Position numbers and translations under genes: made by a program. Under the pieces are notes generated by a model that was given only the letters and a program-made list of their open reading frames with translations, made no database searches and had not been told where the DNA came from. From Fratercula arctica (Eukaryota > Chordata > Aves > Charadriiformes > Alcidae), in NCBI GenBank assembly GCA_947846985.1, contig CANTUZ010000023.1:2003677-2067676 (forward strand): a DNA stretch of 64,000 bases. Direction: 5' to 3'. Of this stretch, positions 1 to 10,269 are shown in pieces. Positions within the stretch are counted from its first letter, which is position 1. Each line of letters starts with the position of its first letter.

Positions 1-2969
1 CCACCTCTGCTGGGGCTGAGACGGGGCTCGGCAGCGGTGGGAAACCGGGGAAGAAATGCCAGGGCAGGCAAGGCCATGACTCCTCCATGCCCTCAAATGC
101 AGCAGTAAAACAATGGGCCCTGGGCAATAGCGCTTGCCGGATTGTTGCATGGGACTGTTTGGGGGCTCTACTTTGCTGCTCATGCACGAAAGCCAGTCAT
201 TTGGCAAAAATCAGCTCAGTTAGCAGCCATTGTTCGTAAAGAGCCCGGGGCTGAATGGGCTCAGGGCTAATATATTCTATTATCCCACGCCTGCCGGTTT
301 CCCTGGACGGCATGGAGGGAAACCCACATTCCAGTGCTGGGCGCTGGGGCAGGGCAGAGCATGGGCAACGCGTCCCGCGTGGGCAACGCGGCTGGGGGGG
401 CCAGGAGGGGCGGGAGGGCACCGCTGCGAGGTGGGGTGTTGAGGGCACAGGGGCACGTCACCCTCCCGCCATCCCTGCGAGGCCGAGCGCCCGCTGCGGG
501 GGGATGTGGCCGAGGGCAGCCATGGCGGGCAGGGGAGGCTGCGGTGGGGCCAGAGCGCACGGTGCCGCAGGCTGCGGGGATGGACAATGGGGCCAGAAAT
601 AAGCACGGTTAATTGGACTCGGCTTTTCAAGGCATAGGAGAGGATGGGGGATAGCTGAAATTGTACGTGTTGCAAAGCATCTTGTTATTCAGTAAGAATA
701 TGTTAGCTCCTGTGGGAGACGCAGCAATAAATGGCTATAAAGCAAAGTTAAACGATGACATTAGAGACTATGCAGAGATTTAAGAAGCAGTGGGCTACAT
801 AATTATGAATGGAAATGGCTGCACAGGCTTCACTCAGAAAAGTGAATGCCCAATTTGGAAGGGGTTTGTTGGAAGAGCAGCCTATCTTGGGCAGCTGCTA
901 TTTAAGAGGACTTATACTGTGTATTAAGCAATTTAGTGGTCTAGACCAGAGCTGTTGGCTTTTTTCTTTTTTTTTTTTCTTCTTTTTAAAGACAAGATGG
1001 TTTTCTAGTCAATTCTATTTCAGTTTACAATTCACTTTTGGGTTCCCGTACAGGTGCTGCTGCTGTGAACATAGGTATCAGATATAGAAGAGAAGAGAGC
1101 CAGCAAAGACCTTCCCTGGGCTGAACACAAGAACGGTCCATGCTTTGAGCGTGGATGGTTTTAGCAGCCAGGGCACGCCATCTTGCAGCTTTCCCGCTTG
1201 GATGAAGGGTGCTGATGTGGTGGGCAGCCCTTCGAGCTGAGAGACTCTGTACGGTGTGTCAGGGGTGCAGCCAGCCCAGTAACCAGTGTGGGATGCTCCG
1301 GGTACGTGGTGGCACACGTCTCTGGAGAGACGTTGACGGTGCTTACCCTGCTCCATGTGGTATTTGCTGAGCTGGGGATAACCAGGATCCCGATGGTCGT
1401 TTTATTGCAGTGTTACTGCTGCTGCCTTTCGGGACCTCCCCAACTTTCCAACAAGTTTCCTACGTCCCCATCTTCCCTGCCCAGCTGTGGGAAGGGCATC
1501 TTCTATCTGATTCTTCTATCCTGGAACAGAAAGATTACAGCACTGCCAAGTAAAACGCCCATTGCCACTCTGAAAATGAAGTTCTGAGACTTTCTTATGA
1601 TCTTGCAATCAAAAATTAAGAGTTATTTGCACAATTTGGTTTTGAGTGCCCCAGATGTGCAGGGGTCACATTCCAAACCAGAGGCTCATACCTGAGGATA
1701 TAACACTTGGGTGCAAGTAAAGATTCTTGAGAGAAATTCATCCCAATGGCCCTCGAGCAGATCAGTGCCCTGTTCTGTACACCACATTACAGCATGACAC
1801 TGGGACACTGCAGTATTTTCTACATTCTCAAAATGAAATGTTTCTCTGTTTCTAAACTAATTTTGGTAAAAGCAAATCCTAGGTTGCCAGATTTTCCCAA
1901 GGGATGAGAAGTCCATTTTGCAGCTGTTTCTCGGTGCAAACAGCGATCAGTGCTTTGCTACCATTTCCTGAGCCCAAGCAGCAGGAGAGGGCCTGCTCCA
2001 TCCAATTGCCTCTTTCATTCAGCTGCTGGCACCTTATGGTGAAGATTTCTCTTGTTTACTGCTGAATTCTCCACTTCATTAGCAGTGCTAACTGGCTTCT
2101 CTCTTCTGCTGGCCCTCAGGTGAAAGTGGCTCTTTCACGCTTCCAGGCTGCAGAGCCTCTTCCATTCACCTCTCAATGAGGTGTAGTTCCTGTATTAAAT
2201 AGCACAAGCTGCTCAAGCCAAAGGCAGCAGCAGTAACGGGAGCTTTGTGTGAGTCCGGAGGAGGGAGCTCAGGAGAGCTCCCTTGGGCACGGACACGCGG
2301 GCACATGGGGGACAGAGCTGCTCGAGGGCCAGACCTTGTGCACATGGGGACCGTGCCGAGGGGCACCCTGCTCTGCTGCGGAGTAGCCATCGGACGGCAC
2401 GGCTGCCCAGCCACAGACCTCAACGTGTCCAGCTCCTGGCCTTGGAGGGCAGCAAGTCTTTGCAGGCCCTCGGGAGCGCAGCAGCCTGTCCCTGCTGCGG
2501 GGACAGGGCTGGCATGTGCTCCCGTCCTGTCTCCCCAGCAGAGCCTTGCCAAGCTTGTCCCTAAGCAGGATGTGCGGCTGTGGCTGGAAGCTGTCAGGCT
2601 TGCGGTGCTAGCTCCTGCTCGGAGTCGCTGGTGGGAGCAGTCCCTCCTCGGAGCGCCAGGCCCACAGACGGCAGTGCTGCGGGTCTGCTTTACCCGTGCC
2701 CTTCTCTTGGTAGGGGAGGCAAGGGATGGGCCCTGCTGCTGGGGGCACAGTGGGTGCTGCTGTTGCAGGGCTTCTGCCTCCCTGGCAGGGCTGGAGCCAG
2801 GCTTCCCAGGCGCGATACCTCTTTAAGAAACAGACGGACTCTTTCTCACTCCTGGGGTTTTTTTGGTTGGTTGTTTTTTTTTTTTTTTTTTTTTTTTTCG
2901 CAAATACCATAGTTTTCGTTGGAATTTGTCCACAGGGAAATGAAGTCTGCACGGTCCAGTCCAGGTTCT
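1..2969. other. Region upstream of SFRP1, no gene seen
   Basis: No reading frame here resembles a known protein, and all frames are short. The content is mixed: a CpG-bearing GC-rich patch at about 340-580 holds a near-duplicated 13-base piece (TGGGCAACGCG followed by T or G) around 370-395; AT-richer DNA lies at 600-1,080 and 1,560-2,100. A run of 25 T sits at 2,874-2,898 just before the promoter CpG island. The stretch probably holds distal promoter or enhancer sequence of SFRP1, but no specific element can be proven by eye. Confidence 0.6.
2874..2898. repeat. Poly(T) run, 25 bases
   Basis: An uninterrupted run of 25 T lies about 70 bases upstream of the start of the SFRP1 CpG island. No flanking target-site duplication or retrotransposed gene body is evident, so it is best called a simple repeat. 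Length errors are likely in this run. Confidence 0.9.
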
Positions 2970-3325
2970 CAGAAACATCTGCACCCTGGGAGTGGCCGCT
3001 CAGGAGCGCCTGGGCCCTGCCACGGCCCGGACGGCTCGGGCTGCCCACGGGAGAAGTGGCCCGGGGGTCTCCCGGTGCCCCCGCGGCCGCCCACGGCAAC
3101 TCCCGGGTCCCCGTCGGGACAGGGCTTCGCCACCCCGCTCCCGCTGCAGGTGGCGGAGGGATGAGCCCGCTACGGCGTCGGGGCGAACCGGGCTGCGAAG
3201 CGCCGTCGGGGCCGCGCCGGGCGCCGTCCCGCAGCCCGCGGAGCCGCCGCGGGAGGCGGGTGCCCGCCCGGGCCGCCCGGCGTCCGGGATCCCGGCGCAG
3301 AGGGGCCGAGTCGCGGCGCCGTCGG

Positions 3326-3372
3326 GGCCGGGCGGGGCGGGGCGGGGCGGGGCCGGGCCGGGCCGGGGCGGA
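3326..3372 (+). promoter_or_regulatory. GC-box array (Sp1/KLF-type sites)
   Basis: Consecutive GGGGC and GGGGCGG units run directly upstream of the first inverted CCAAT box. The tract fits overlapping Sp1/KLF sites and also has enough G-runs to form a G-quadruplex on the plus strand. Protein binding is inferred from the motif only. Confidence 0.7.
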
Positions 3373-3507
3373 GCGCGATTGGCTGCCGGGGCGGCTGATT
3401 GACAGCGGCGGGTGACCGCGCGGCGGGCGGCACCGCCCTGATTGGCTGCCGGGGGCGCACAAACCCGCGGCGCGGCGCGGCGGGGCCAGAGCGGGGCCGG
3501 GACCGGG

Positions 3508-3528
3508 CGGCGGCGGCGGCGGCGGCGG
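3508..3528 (+). repeat. (CGG)7 triplet repeat in presumed 5' UTR
   Basis: Seven perfect CGG triplets lie about 200 bases upstream of the SFRP1 ATG. They are probably transcribed in the leader. CGG tracts are often length-polymorphic and can hinder ribosome scanning. Confidence 0.85.
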
Positions 3529-3728
3529 AGCGAGCGGCGGTGCGGAGGCGTCCGACCGGGGCGGGCACCGGGCGGGGGGTCGGCGCCCTGAGCAGTGCTG
3601 GGGGGCCCCGGGCAAGGCGCAGCGGAGGGGGCCGTCGGTGCGGCCGCGGGGAGGGTCCCCGGGGGCGGCCGCCGGCAGCGGGCGAGCGGCGGGGAGCGCC
3701 GTCGGGGCCGCCGTCGGCGGGCGCGGCG

Positions 3729-4263
3729 ATGGGCGGTGTGTGGGGGCCCCGCGGGGCCAGCCTGCGGGCGTTGGTGTCGCTGGCCGTCGGGCTGCTGGCC
3801 TGCGGTGGGGCCAGCGAGTACGACTATGTGAGCTACCAGTCCGACCTGGGTCCCTACCCCGGCGGGCGCTTCTACGCCAAGCCCCACCAGTGCGTGGCCA
3901 TCCCCGCCGACCTGCGGCTCTGCCACAGTGTGGGCTACGACAAGATGGTGCTGCCCAACCTGCTGGACCACGAGACCATGGCGGAGGTGAAGCACCAGGC
4001 CAGCAGCTGGGTGCCGCTGCTCAACAAGAACTGCCACATGGGCACCCAGGTCTTCCTCTGCTCCCTCTTTGCCCCCGTCTGCCTGGACCGGCCGGTCTAC
4101 CCATGCCGCTGGCTCTGCGAGGCTGTGCGTGACTCCTGTGAGCCCGTCATGCAGTTCTTTGGCTTCTTCTGGCCCGAGATGCTCAAGTGTGACCAGTTTC
4201 CCCAGGACGACGTCTGCATTGCCATGACGGCTCCCAATGCCACCGAGGTCTCCAGGCCCAAAG
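3729..4263 (+). CDS. SFRP1: SFRP1 coding exon 1: signal peptide and frizzled cysteine-rich domain
   Basis: Secreted frizzled-related protein 1 binds Wnt ligands and Frizzled receptors outside the cell and modulates Wnt signalling. This exon encodes residues 1-178 plus the first base of codon 179. The ATG has a strong Kozak context (G at -3 and at +4) and opens a hydrophobic signal peptide of about 28 residues. The mature start SEYDYVSYQS matches SFRP1, including the two tyrosines (31, 33) equivalent to those reported as sulfated in human SFRP1. All ten cysteines of a frizzled domain are present: 55, 65, 102, 111, 118, 126, 130, 137, 154 and 163. An N-glycosylation site (NAT) is at residue 170. 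The exon ends at G|GTAAGG, phase 1. From memory, identity to human SFRP1 is high across the domain, so SFRP2, SFRP5 or FZD genes are unlikely. The signal peptide diverges, as expected. Confidence 0.97.
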
Positions 4264-4945
4264 GTAAGGCGTGACCAGCACTCCAGCCCTGCTCCTGGTG
4301 CTTTCCTCTGAGCTGATGGGGCAGGTGTTGGCTCAGGAGGGACTGTGTGGGGCTAAAGGGGGTCTTGTGTCAGGAGGAGGCTCACCTGAGCTCTGCTTCT
4401 CGGCAGCAAAACTCCTCCAGCCTCCGAGTGCTCTGTGAGTGCTCCTGTCCCAAGGAAAGCAGGGCACCCTGCTCGCTCCATCAGCGGGGGCACGGTGGGT
4501 GCGTGGCTGCTCTGACCCTGCTGGGCTCTGGCCCCTGATGGACCAGGGCTCTGACCCTTCATCCCCCAGGTGCTGCACCGCCCTGGCAGCAGTTTCTCTG
4601 CCAAGCCCGACTCCTGAGGGGATGTTCTTGGTGGCAATAGGACACGTGGTCCCCACGGCAGAAAGTGCTGTTTGACTGGAGTAAACGGTGGCAGTAATCC
4701 TAGCGGGGTACCTCTCTTCCCGAGCCATCCTGGGTGAGATGCTGGGCAGCCGGTGGCTGCATGTGCAGTGGAGATCCATCCCTGCCTTCTCAGGTGCTGA
4801 CGAGGGGGCACGAGACTTAGAAGGAACAACTAGGGAAAGTAGATGTGATTCTTGTTTGTTTTCATTATGTTCAGCAGGTCTGTTTGGTGCCAGACTGGCT
4901 CGTTTGTGTGAGTTGCAATGAGTCCTGCTTGTTGAAAACTTTTAA

Positions 4946-4955
4946 AATAAATAAA
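4946..4955 (+). terminator. Candidate intronic poly(A) signal in SFRP1 intron 1
   Basis: Two overlapping AATAAA hexamers are followed within about ten bases by TTGTGGTGTCGCTTTGG, a GT-rich element of the kind bound by the cleavage stimulation factor. The spacing is short but within the functional range. Use would end a transcript about 0.7 kb after exon 1. The signal is seen; its use is inferred. Confidence 0.35.
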
Positions 4956-7900
4956 TATTGTGGTGTCGCTTTGGCATTCTACATTGGAGCGCTGTGGAAG
5001 GCTGGCAGGAGGGATATTTGTAGAGGGAGAAGGCAGAGGGTATAAAAGTGCAGTGCTTTCCTGTCTGGAGCTTCATTGAAAGGGACGTCACAGGGGGACA
5101 GTGCAGGCGCTCGGGAGGAGCCCAGGGACGGGGAGCCACGCGTGGGCCCAAGCGACTGCTGTGGCTTCTGCACTGCGTACGGGGCTCACCGGGAGTGACG
5201 GTCACCCTTTGCTGCGGCCGCTCGCCCGCAGGTACCTTTGCAGACAAAGGCTTTACGTCCTGCGTGGTGGGGAGCCCTCTCACAGCCTGCGGGGACTGTG
5301 CAGCATTATCCCGCTCATCCCAAGGGGACTTGCGCTTCAGGGAGCCCTTCAGTTACGGGGCAGGAAGGGAGAGCGTCCTGTGGCAGAGGGGTGACACCCT
5401 GGGGTGTCCCCAGGAGCCAGCGTGGGGCACACGGGGAGCGACGGCGTGGGGGGACGGGGTAGTGGCTGCAGACAGGGGGGGACACCCGGGCTCGACACCT
5501 GCCGGAGCCATACAGGGAGCTCAGCTGCGCCTCGGCAGTGGCATCCAGAGGCAGGTGGGGTGTGAAGCGTGTGCCCACCCTGGGAGTGAGGTTTGGCTGC
5601 TCCTGCCGACGGCAGCACAGCCACACTGCCTTCCTCACCGCGGCTTGCGCTTACTGATGCGATTGCTGGAGGAAGCTCTTTGTTTTCCAGGAAGGCTCAA
5701 AAATCATCTGTCCCATGTGAACCTAGACCCTTGGTCAAGACCACAGCCGCGTCCTGTGTTGCGGGTACAAAGGTCGCTTTTATTCCCCAGGGACTTGCAG
5801 CCAAGCGTGCTCCTGGGGCAGCTGGGTCTGAGCCATTGCTGTAGAGCTGCCCCTTCCAAGCTCCGAGACAGAGTTTGAGCTGTCATTCATTTTAGAGACA
5901 TTAATGACCCAAGACCTGGGAACAGTCTTCTAGATGAGCAGCATCTGCTAAGTTTTCCCTTGTGTAGTTTAACAACTAACTTTCTGATCACCTTTCAGAC
6001 CTGTCTTGACAGCAGCATTGGGGTGGGACATTGCTGCTTTCTTTTGGTGCTGCTAACGCACCCATCAGCACAGCATTTGGGCACCATGCTGTCCTTCACA
6101 GGCATCGCTAAAGTGACTTTATTACAAGGAGTTACGTAATCTCCAGTTTGAGTCCTTTGTGGATCTATTGCTGGTGCTGTTTGGGTGCAGAGAGGCCTCA
6201 TTCTGCACAAGCTTTAGGGTGTATGAACTTGTTCTTCGAGTGAACTGTAAATCACAGCTGGGTGAGTTTGGCAAGGCAGTATTGCAGTCACTCAGATAAA
6301 CCACGGACTGCTAGATGGCTTCACAAAACTTACATCCCAAGCCCTTTTAAATGAGCAATTTGTTTGCAAGGATGTTTACAGAAAGTAATTTTTTAAAATT
6401 GTTGTGCAAATGTGAACTCTCTTCATCATTCAGTGGAAAAGTGAAAAAGTGGAAAAGTATAAGGTTCTTCACATCCCCTGACTGCTTCAGAATATTTCAG
6501 GAGGAATCCCTTGCACGTGCCGTAGCTGAGCCCCAGCAGCTCCAGAGGTGTCAGGCCGAGCTCTCCGTGCCCATCGCGCCGTCTGGGGTACTCCTCTGCC
6601 AGGGGATGAGCGATCTTGCTAGAAAATGCTTCTCCCAGACGAGAAGGACAACCCCCCGGTGCTCTGCTGGGCTGGTCCTGCTGCCCTTGGGTGTCGTAGC
6701 TTTCACGGCGCTAGCGCTGGTCTGCAGCAGAGCGATCTGGCATGTGTTCTCCCCGACTAACATTCAGAGGGAGAAGCTCTATGTGCTGCATATGCCGTGT
6801 GCTGGGATGCTCCTGCCCCAAACAGCTTAGAGTTGACAGTGCAAACTTAAACTTAATTGTGGCCACTGCTGTAATGTGAACTGACACAGCCGGGTCCCTT
6901 GTGCTGGTGCTCCTGCGCTCCATGGGGGATCTGTGCGTGGTGGCTTCAGGGCCAGACCCGGCACGGTGCCCAGTGCTTGGTCCCGGTGCAGACGCGGGGT
7001 GCCCCTGGCTGATCGCGCCTGTGCCGCTGCCCTTCGGCCCTCGTCCCGTTGCCGTTCCTTCCCTCTGCCCGGGGCTCTGCCGACAGAGACCTGCAGTCCG
7101 TTTGTGTCCCAGAGCCCCTTCGGTCTTGGGCACTGGGGTGTGTTTCCTGTTGATTCAAAGAGGGTCAGGACCCAGCGGTGTCCCCCCTTTTCTCTGGGCA
7201 CTAATAAGAACGAGCCTTTTCAGTATTTTTCCCCATTAACACCTCGAAATTGGAATTTGTTTCTGCCTCTCAAAGAGCTGACCTGCTGAATTCCTTTCTC
7301 CTTAAGCATGAGGCGGTAAAGCCTGCAGGCCCACAGGATGCATCAGGGGAGTTGCAGATTAATATAGCATTACACATTCCTTCTCCTGCCCCTGGAGTAA
7401 GCTGGCTCTAAAGCCAGGCGGTAGAAAATGGTCAGCAGGGACAAAGCGAGCTGGAAGCAGGCGAAGGTTGTGCTTGGAGTGGAGCTGTCAATGGCTCGAG
7501 CTGTGCTGGGCACTGCAGGCGCAGTGCGGTTGGGCACATGCTGGCACAGCCACCCCTGGCTGCTGCAGCAGGGACCACCTGAGGCGGGAGGACCCCAATC
7601 ATGGCTGGGCTTCTTGTTGGCTCTTTCTGCCCGGATGGCACGGGAAGGGGAAGGTGAGGTGCTGGGCAGTGCTGTGGACTGGCAGGTGTTGGCCATGATG
7701 GCCCTGGGAGGGCTAGGAGGGCAGGCAGTTCCAGAATAGCTGTGGCTCCACAGAACAGCAGTTTTCCTGGGGTGCAAAGCTGTGTGGGAGCTGGTCAGGG
7801 CCCTGATGTTCATGTTCCTGACCTTGGCATGATGGGGTGTCCCATAGGAAAGGAGCATTTCCTTTCCTCTTGGCATGGGACAGTGTCCCCCAGAAGCCCT

Positions 7901-8249
7901 GCAGGCATGTCTGTGCTGCGACAGGGTGCAGGAGGCCGGGATGGAGGATGCTCCCCGCATGTGGAGCTGCCCGGGTGCCCACTGCCACTCGCCAGGCCAT
8001 GGGGGTCCTCCCAGAGAAGTTTCTTCTCTGTGGTGAGAGGAGTGTTGGCAGGACGTGCCTGCAGCGTGGCAGGCAGACGTGTGCTGTGGTGGAAGGGGGG
8101 GGATGGCTGCTGGCGAGGGTCCCTGCCAGGCAGGGGTCCCTGCCACCCTGATGGGCCAGAGCCTTCCCAGGAGCTGCTGTAGCACAGCTAAAACAAAGCC
8201 TGTGTTTTCACCAGGGAACAAGGAGTCTTATTTTCCATTTTTTTGTTTG

Positions 8250-8263
8250 TTTTTTTTTTTTTT
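8250..8263. repeat. Poly(T) run, 14 bases
   Basis: A simple T run in SFRP1 intron 1, preceded by more T-rich sequence. No mobile element body is recognised next to it. Confidence 0.85.
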
Positions 8264-10191
8264 CTTTGGTTGCCTGGAAAGCTCATGGGGTGAACGCAGT
8301 GGTGGCTTCCACATTGTTTGCCTGGCCCGAGTATAGGCTCGGCCGGTCTGCTAGTGTGTGTGCTCTTTGGCTGCCGAGGCATATGGAAGGCTTTGCCCAC
8401 TGGGATGTGCGGAGATGAGCTAACGGATGGCAGGTACCCCCTCTTGTTCCTCAGCGTGGTCCCCAGCACAGTAACTAACTCTTGGCACTGCAGCAGGGAC
8501 AGACCGCTGGGGCTGTCACCCTCCTGCGAGCATCCCCTCTCCCTCATCATGAGCTCGTTAAATGTGCAGCCTGGATGGAAATATTCTAACTGCTGATTTT
8601 AAAAATAAAGTGCTGGGGATGTCATCGCATCCCCAAAGGCTGGCTCCTGTCGGTGTCACTCTAAGTGAAGACAGTGAAAGTGGCAATTTCACGTTAGGGT
8701 TTTGGAGGAAGTCACGCAGGTGATGGGCGGCTCTCATGGGTACTGAGGTACCAGGAGTGGGGCTGTGGAGTCATCTGTTGGGTGCTGCGAAGGTTGCCTT
8801 GAGGCTTGCACATTGGTGTGATGGGAGACCAGTTGCTCTGCATGTGTGATTAATAAAGACATGGTGCGTGACCCCAGAAATCAGTGTTTGGCACAGAGCA
8901 GATTTGGGGGGACAAGAGGGGAAGAACAAGCCACAGGAAACAAATGTCTCACCTGAAACCCTGTGGGGCATCTGTGACTGAGGAGACTGAACTCTGTGGT
9001 TGGCGCAGGTCGTGGCTGTGCCTCCCTCGCCAGCCGTCCTGGCTCTGCACCCCTGTTTCTGGGACACCTTTCTGTTTTTTCTGTCCAGCAACGCTGTGGG
9101 TTTTGCTGGCCTGGTGGAGGGCTGGAAGGGCCAGGAGCTCCGTCTGCACACAGGGACCAGCAGATGTTTCGCTGCAGCGCCGTCCCCGAGAATAACTCCC
9201 TTGTGTGGGAAAGAGCCCTCCGTCCTGCTGGACCGGGAACAGAAGCAGCATCTCCCAGCTCAATAAATTAATCTGCCAGTAGCACAAATCTGCGTCTGTG
9301 CTGCTGGGTGGTCTCTGCTCCGTCTGGAGACGGGAACCTGGAAACACATTTTTATTCTCTGGGTGAAGTGAGCTTTCCTCTCAGGATGGATCCTGATGAA
9401 GCGTTCTGGGCTGGCGTTTCCTGAGAGGAGGATGTCGGCTGGCGAGCAGAGCCAGCTCTCCTCCGCTGGAGCCACGAGCTGCCCCACAGGGTGTAGCCGG
9501 GCTGAAAACAAAAAAGAGACGGTGTCTGCTGTTGGGGTCGTGCTGGAGGGGCCTCTGGAGGGGACAGTGCATGTGGGAGGTGTGCGTGTCCATCACCAAG
9601 CTGTGCTGCTCTGGGCAGGGTGGGAGGGAGGCCAGCGAGGGGCTCGCCGTGCGATGCCGGGCAGCCTGCGGGGTGGTCCCCGGCACCAAGGACAACCTGT
9701 GCTGAGCTGTCCGTGCCCGTCCTGACCCCCTGCCTGGCTCCAGGGTGGCTCCTGGCCGGGGGCGGCCCCTGGGCACCGTCCTCCTGCCATGCTGGCGTTT
9801 GGGCTCCGCGTGCCCGCCTTGGCACGCTGCGGGGAGGGACCATCAGCGGGCTGCGGGCCATGCCCTGCGGCAAGCAGCTTCCCTCAGCTGAACGCCTGGC
9901 GCTGGAAACCCCTCTCCTTGCCAGCCCTGTCCTCCCGCTCTTGGCAGCTCCCTGCCCCTGCCCGTGCCGGCCTCGGGGCCGCTGGCAGAGCTGGAGCGGG
10001 GCTGGCAGGAGGCCGCCCGTGGCCAGCACTGGCCTGTGAGCTGGTGGACGGCTCTTGACCCCCAGCAACGTGTCGTCCCACGGTGCTGGGACCCCATGGC
10101 AGGGTGCCTGGTCATTGCCCCCCTCGAGGGCAGCTTGTTCTGCAGTGCTTCTTGAGCTGGATCCTCACCACCTCTTCTCTCCTCTTGGCAG

Positions 10192-10269
10192 GAACGACCG
10201 TGTGTCCCCCTTGCGACAACGAGATGAAGTCGGAGGCCATCGTGGAGCACCTGTGCGCCAGCGAGTTTG
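10192..10269 (+). CDS. SFRP1: SFRP1 coding exon 2: start of netrin-like domain
   Basis: This 78-base exon completes glycine 179 and encodes residues 180-204 plus the first base of codon 205. The translation begins TTVCPPCDNEMKSEAI and ends CASEF, which differs from human SFRP1, as I recall it, only by conservative changes. Cysteines 183, 186 and 200 are the first three of the netrin-like (NTR) domain, which packs beside the cysteine-rich domain and contributes to heparin and Wnt binding. Acceptor (TTGGCAG|GA) and donor (G|GTAAGG) are both consensus. Both flanking introns are phase 1, so skipping the exon would keep the frame but remove three NTR cysteines. The same frame stays open from 10,083 through the donor to 11,117, which is unusual for a retained-intron product. 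Confidence 0.97.

Larger units (their letters stand above)
2970..4280 (+). promoter_or_regulatory. SFRP1: SFRP1 CpG-island promoter and exon 1
   Basis: The region is extremely GC- and CpG-rich and covers the presumed core promoter, 5' UTR and coding exon 1. Seen directly: a GC-box cluster (repeated GGGGCGG units) at about 3,326-3,372; two inverted CCAAT boxes reading ATTGG at 3,378-3,382 and 3,441-3,445, each followed by CTGCCGGGG; and seven CGG triplets at 3,508-3,528 in the likely 5' UTR. No TATA box is seen between 3,300 and the ATG. This is the usual layout of a TATA-less, Sp1/NF-Y type promoter with dispersed starts. The transcription start is inferred to lie near 3,440-3,500. Mammalian SFRP1 is known to be silenced by methylation of its promoter CpG island, and this island has the composition for the same control. 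Confidence 0.85.
4264..10191 (+). other. SFRP1: SFRP1 intron 1 (about 5.9 kb)
   Basis: The intron has a consensus GTAAGG donor and a pyrimidine-rich acceptor ending in TTGGCAG. It interrupts a glycine codon (phase 1) between the cysteine-rich and netrin-like domains. Inside I see no gene. It holds overlapping AATAAA hexamers at 4,946-4,955 followed at once by GT-rich sequence, a TATAAAAG motif at 5,041-5,048, a 14-base T run at 8,250-8,263, and further AATAAA hexamers at 8,604-8,609, 8,852-8,857 and near 9,263. Long open frames here (for example 5,048-5,878 plus and 9,352-10,068 minus) are arginine/proline/glycine-rich products of GC-rich DNA without recognisable domains. Confidence 0.93.

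Noticed and set aside
2608..3615. 335-codon minus-strand open frame upstream of SFRP1
   Set aside because: It crosses the poly(T) run, giving a poly-lysine stretch, and the CpG island. Composition is low-complexity with no recognisable family.
3000..4037. 345-codon minus-strand open frame over the SFRP1 promoter and exon 1
   Set aside because: It is the antisense shadow of a GC-rich island and SFRP1 coding sequence. The translation is Ala/Pro/Arg/Gly-rich with no domain.
3638..4132. 164-codon plus-strand frame overlapping SFRP1 exon 1
   Set aside because: It is an out-of-frame shadow of the cysteine-rich domain coding sequence.
5041..5048. TATAAAAG motif in SFRP1 intron 1 as an alternative promoter
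   Set aside because: A single TATA-like word without initiator, CpG island or a following exon with an acceptable donor is not enough.
9352..10068. 238-codon minus-strand frame in intron 1
   Set aside because: It lies in GC-rich intronic DNA, overlaps several other frames and has no domain or conserved motif.
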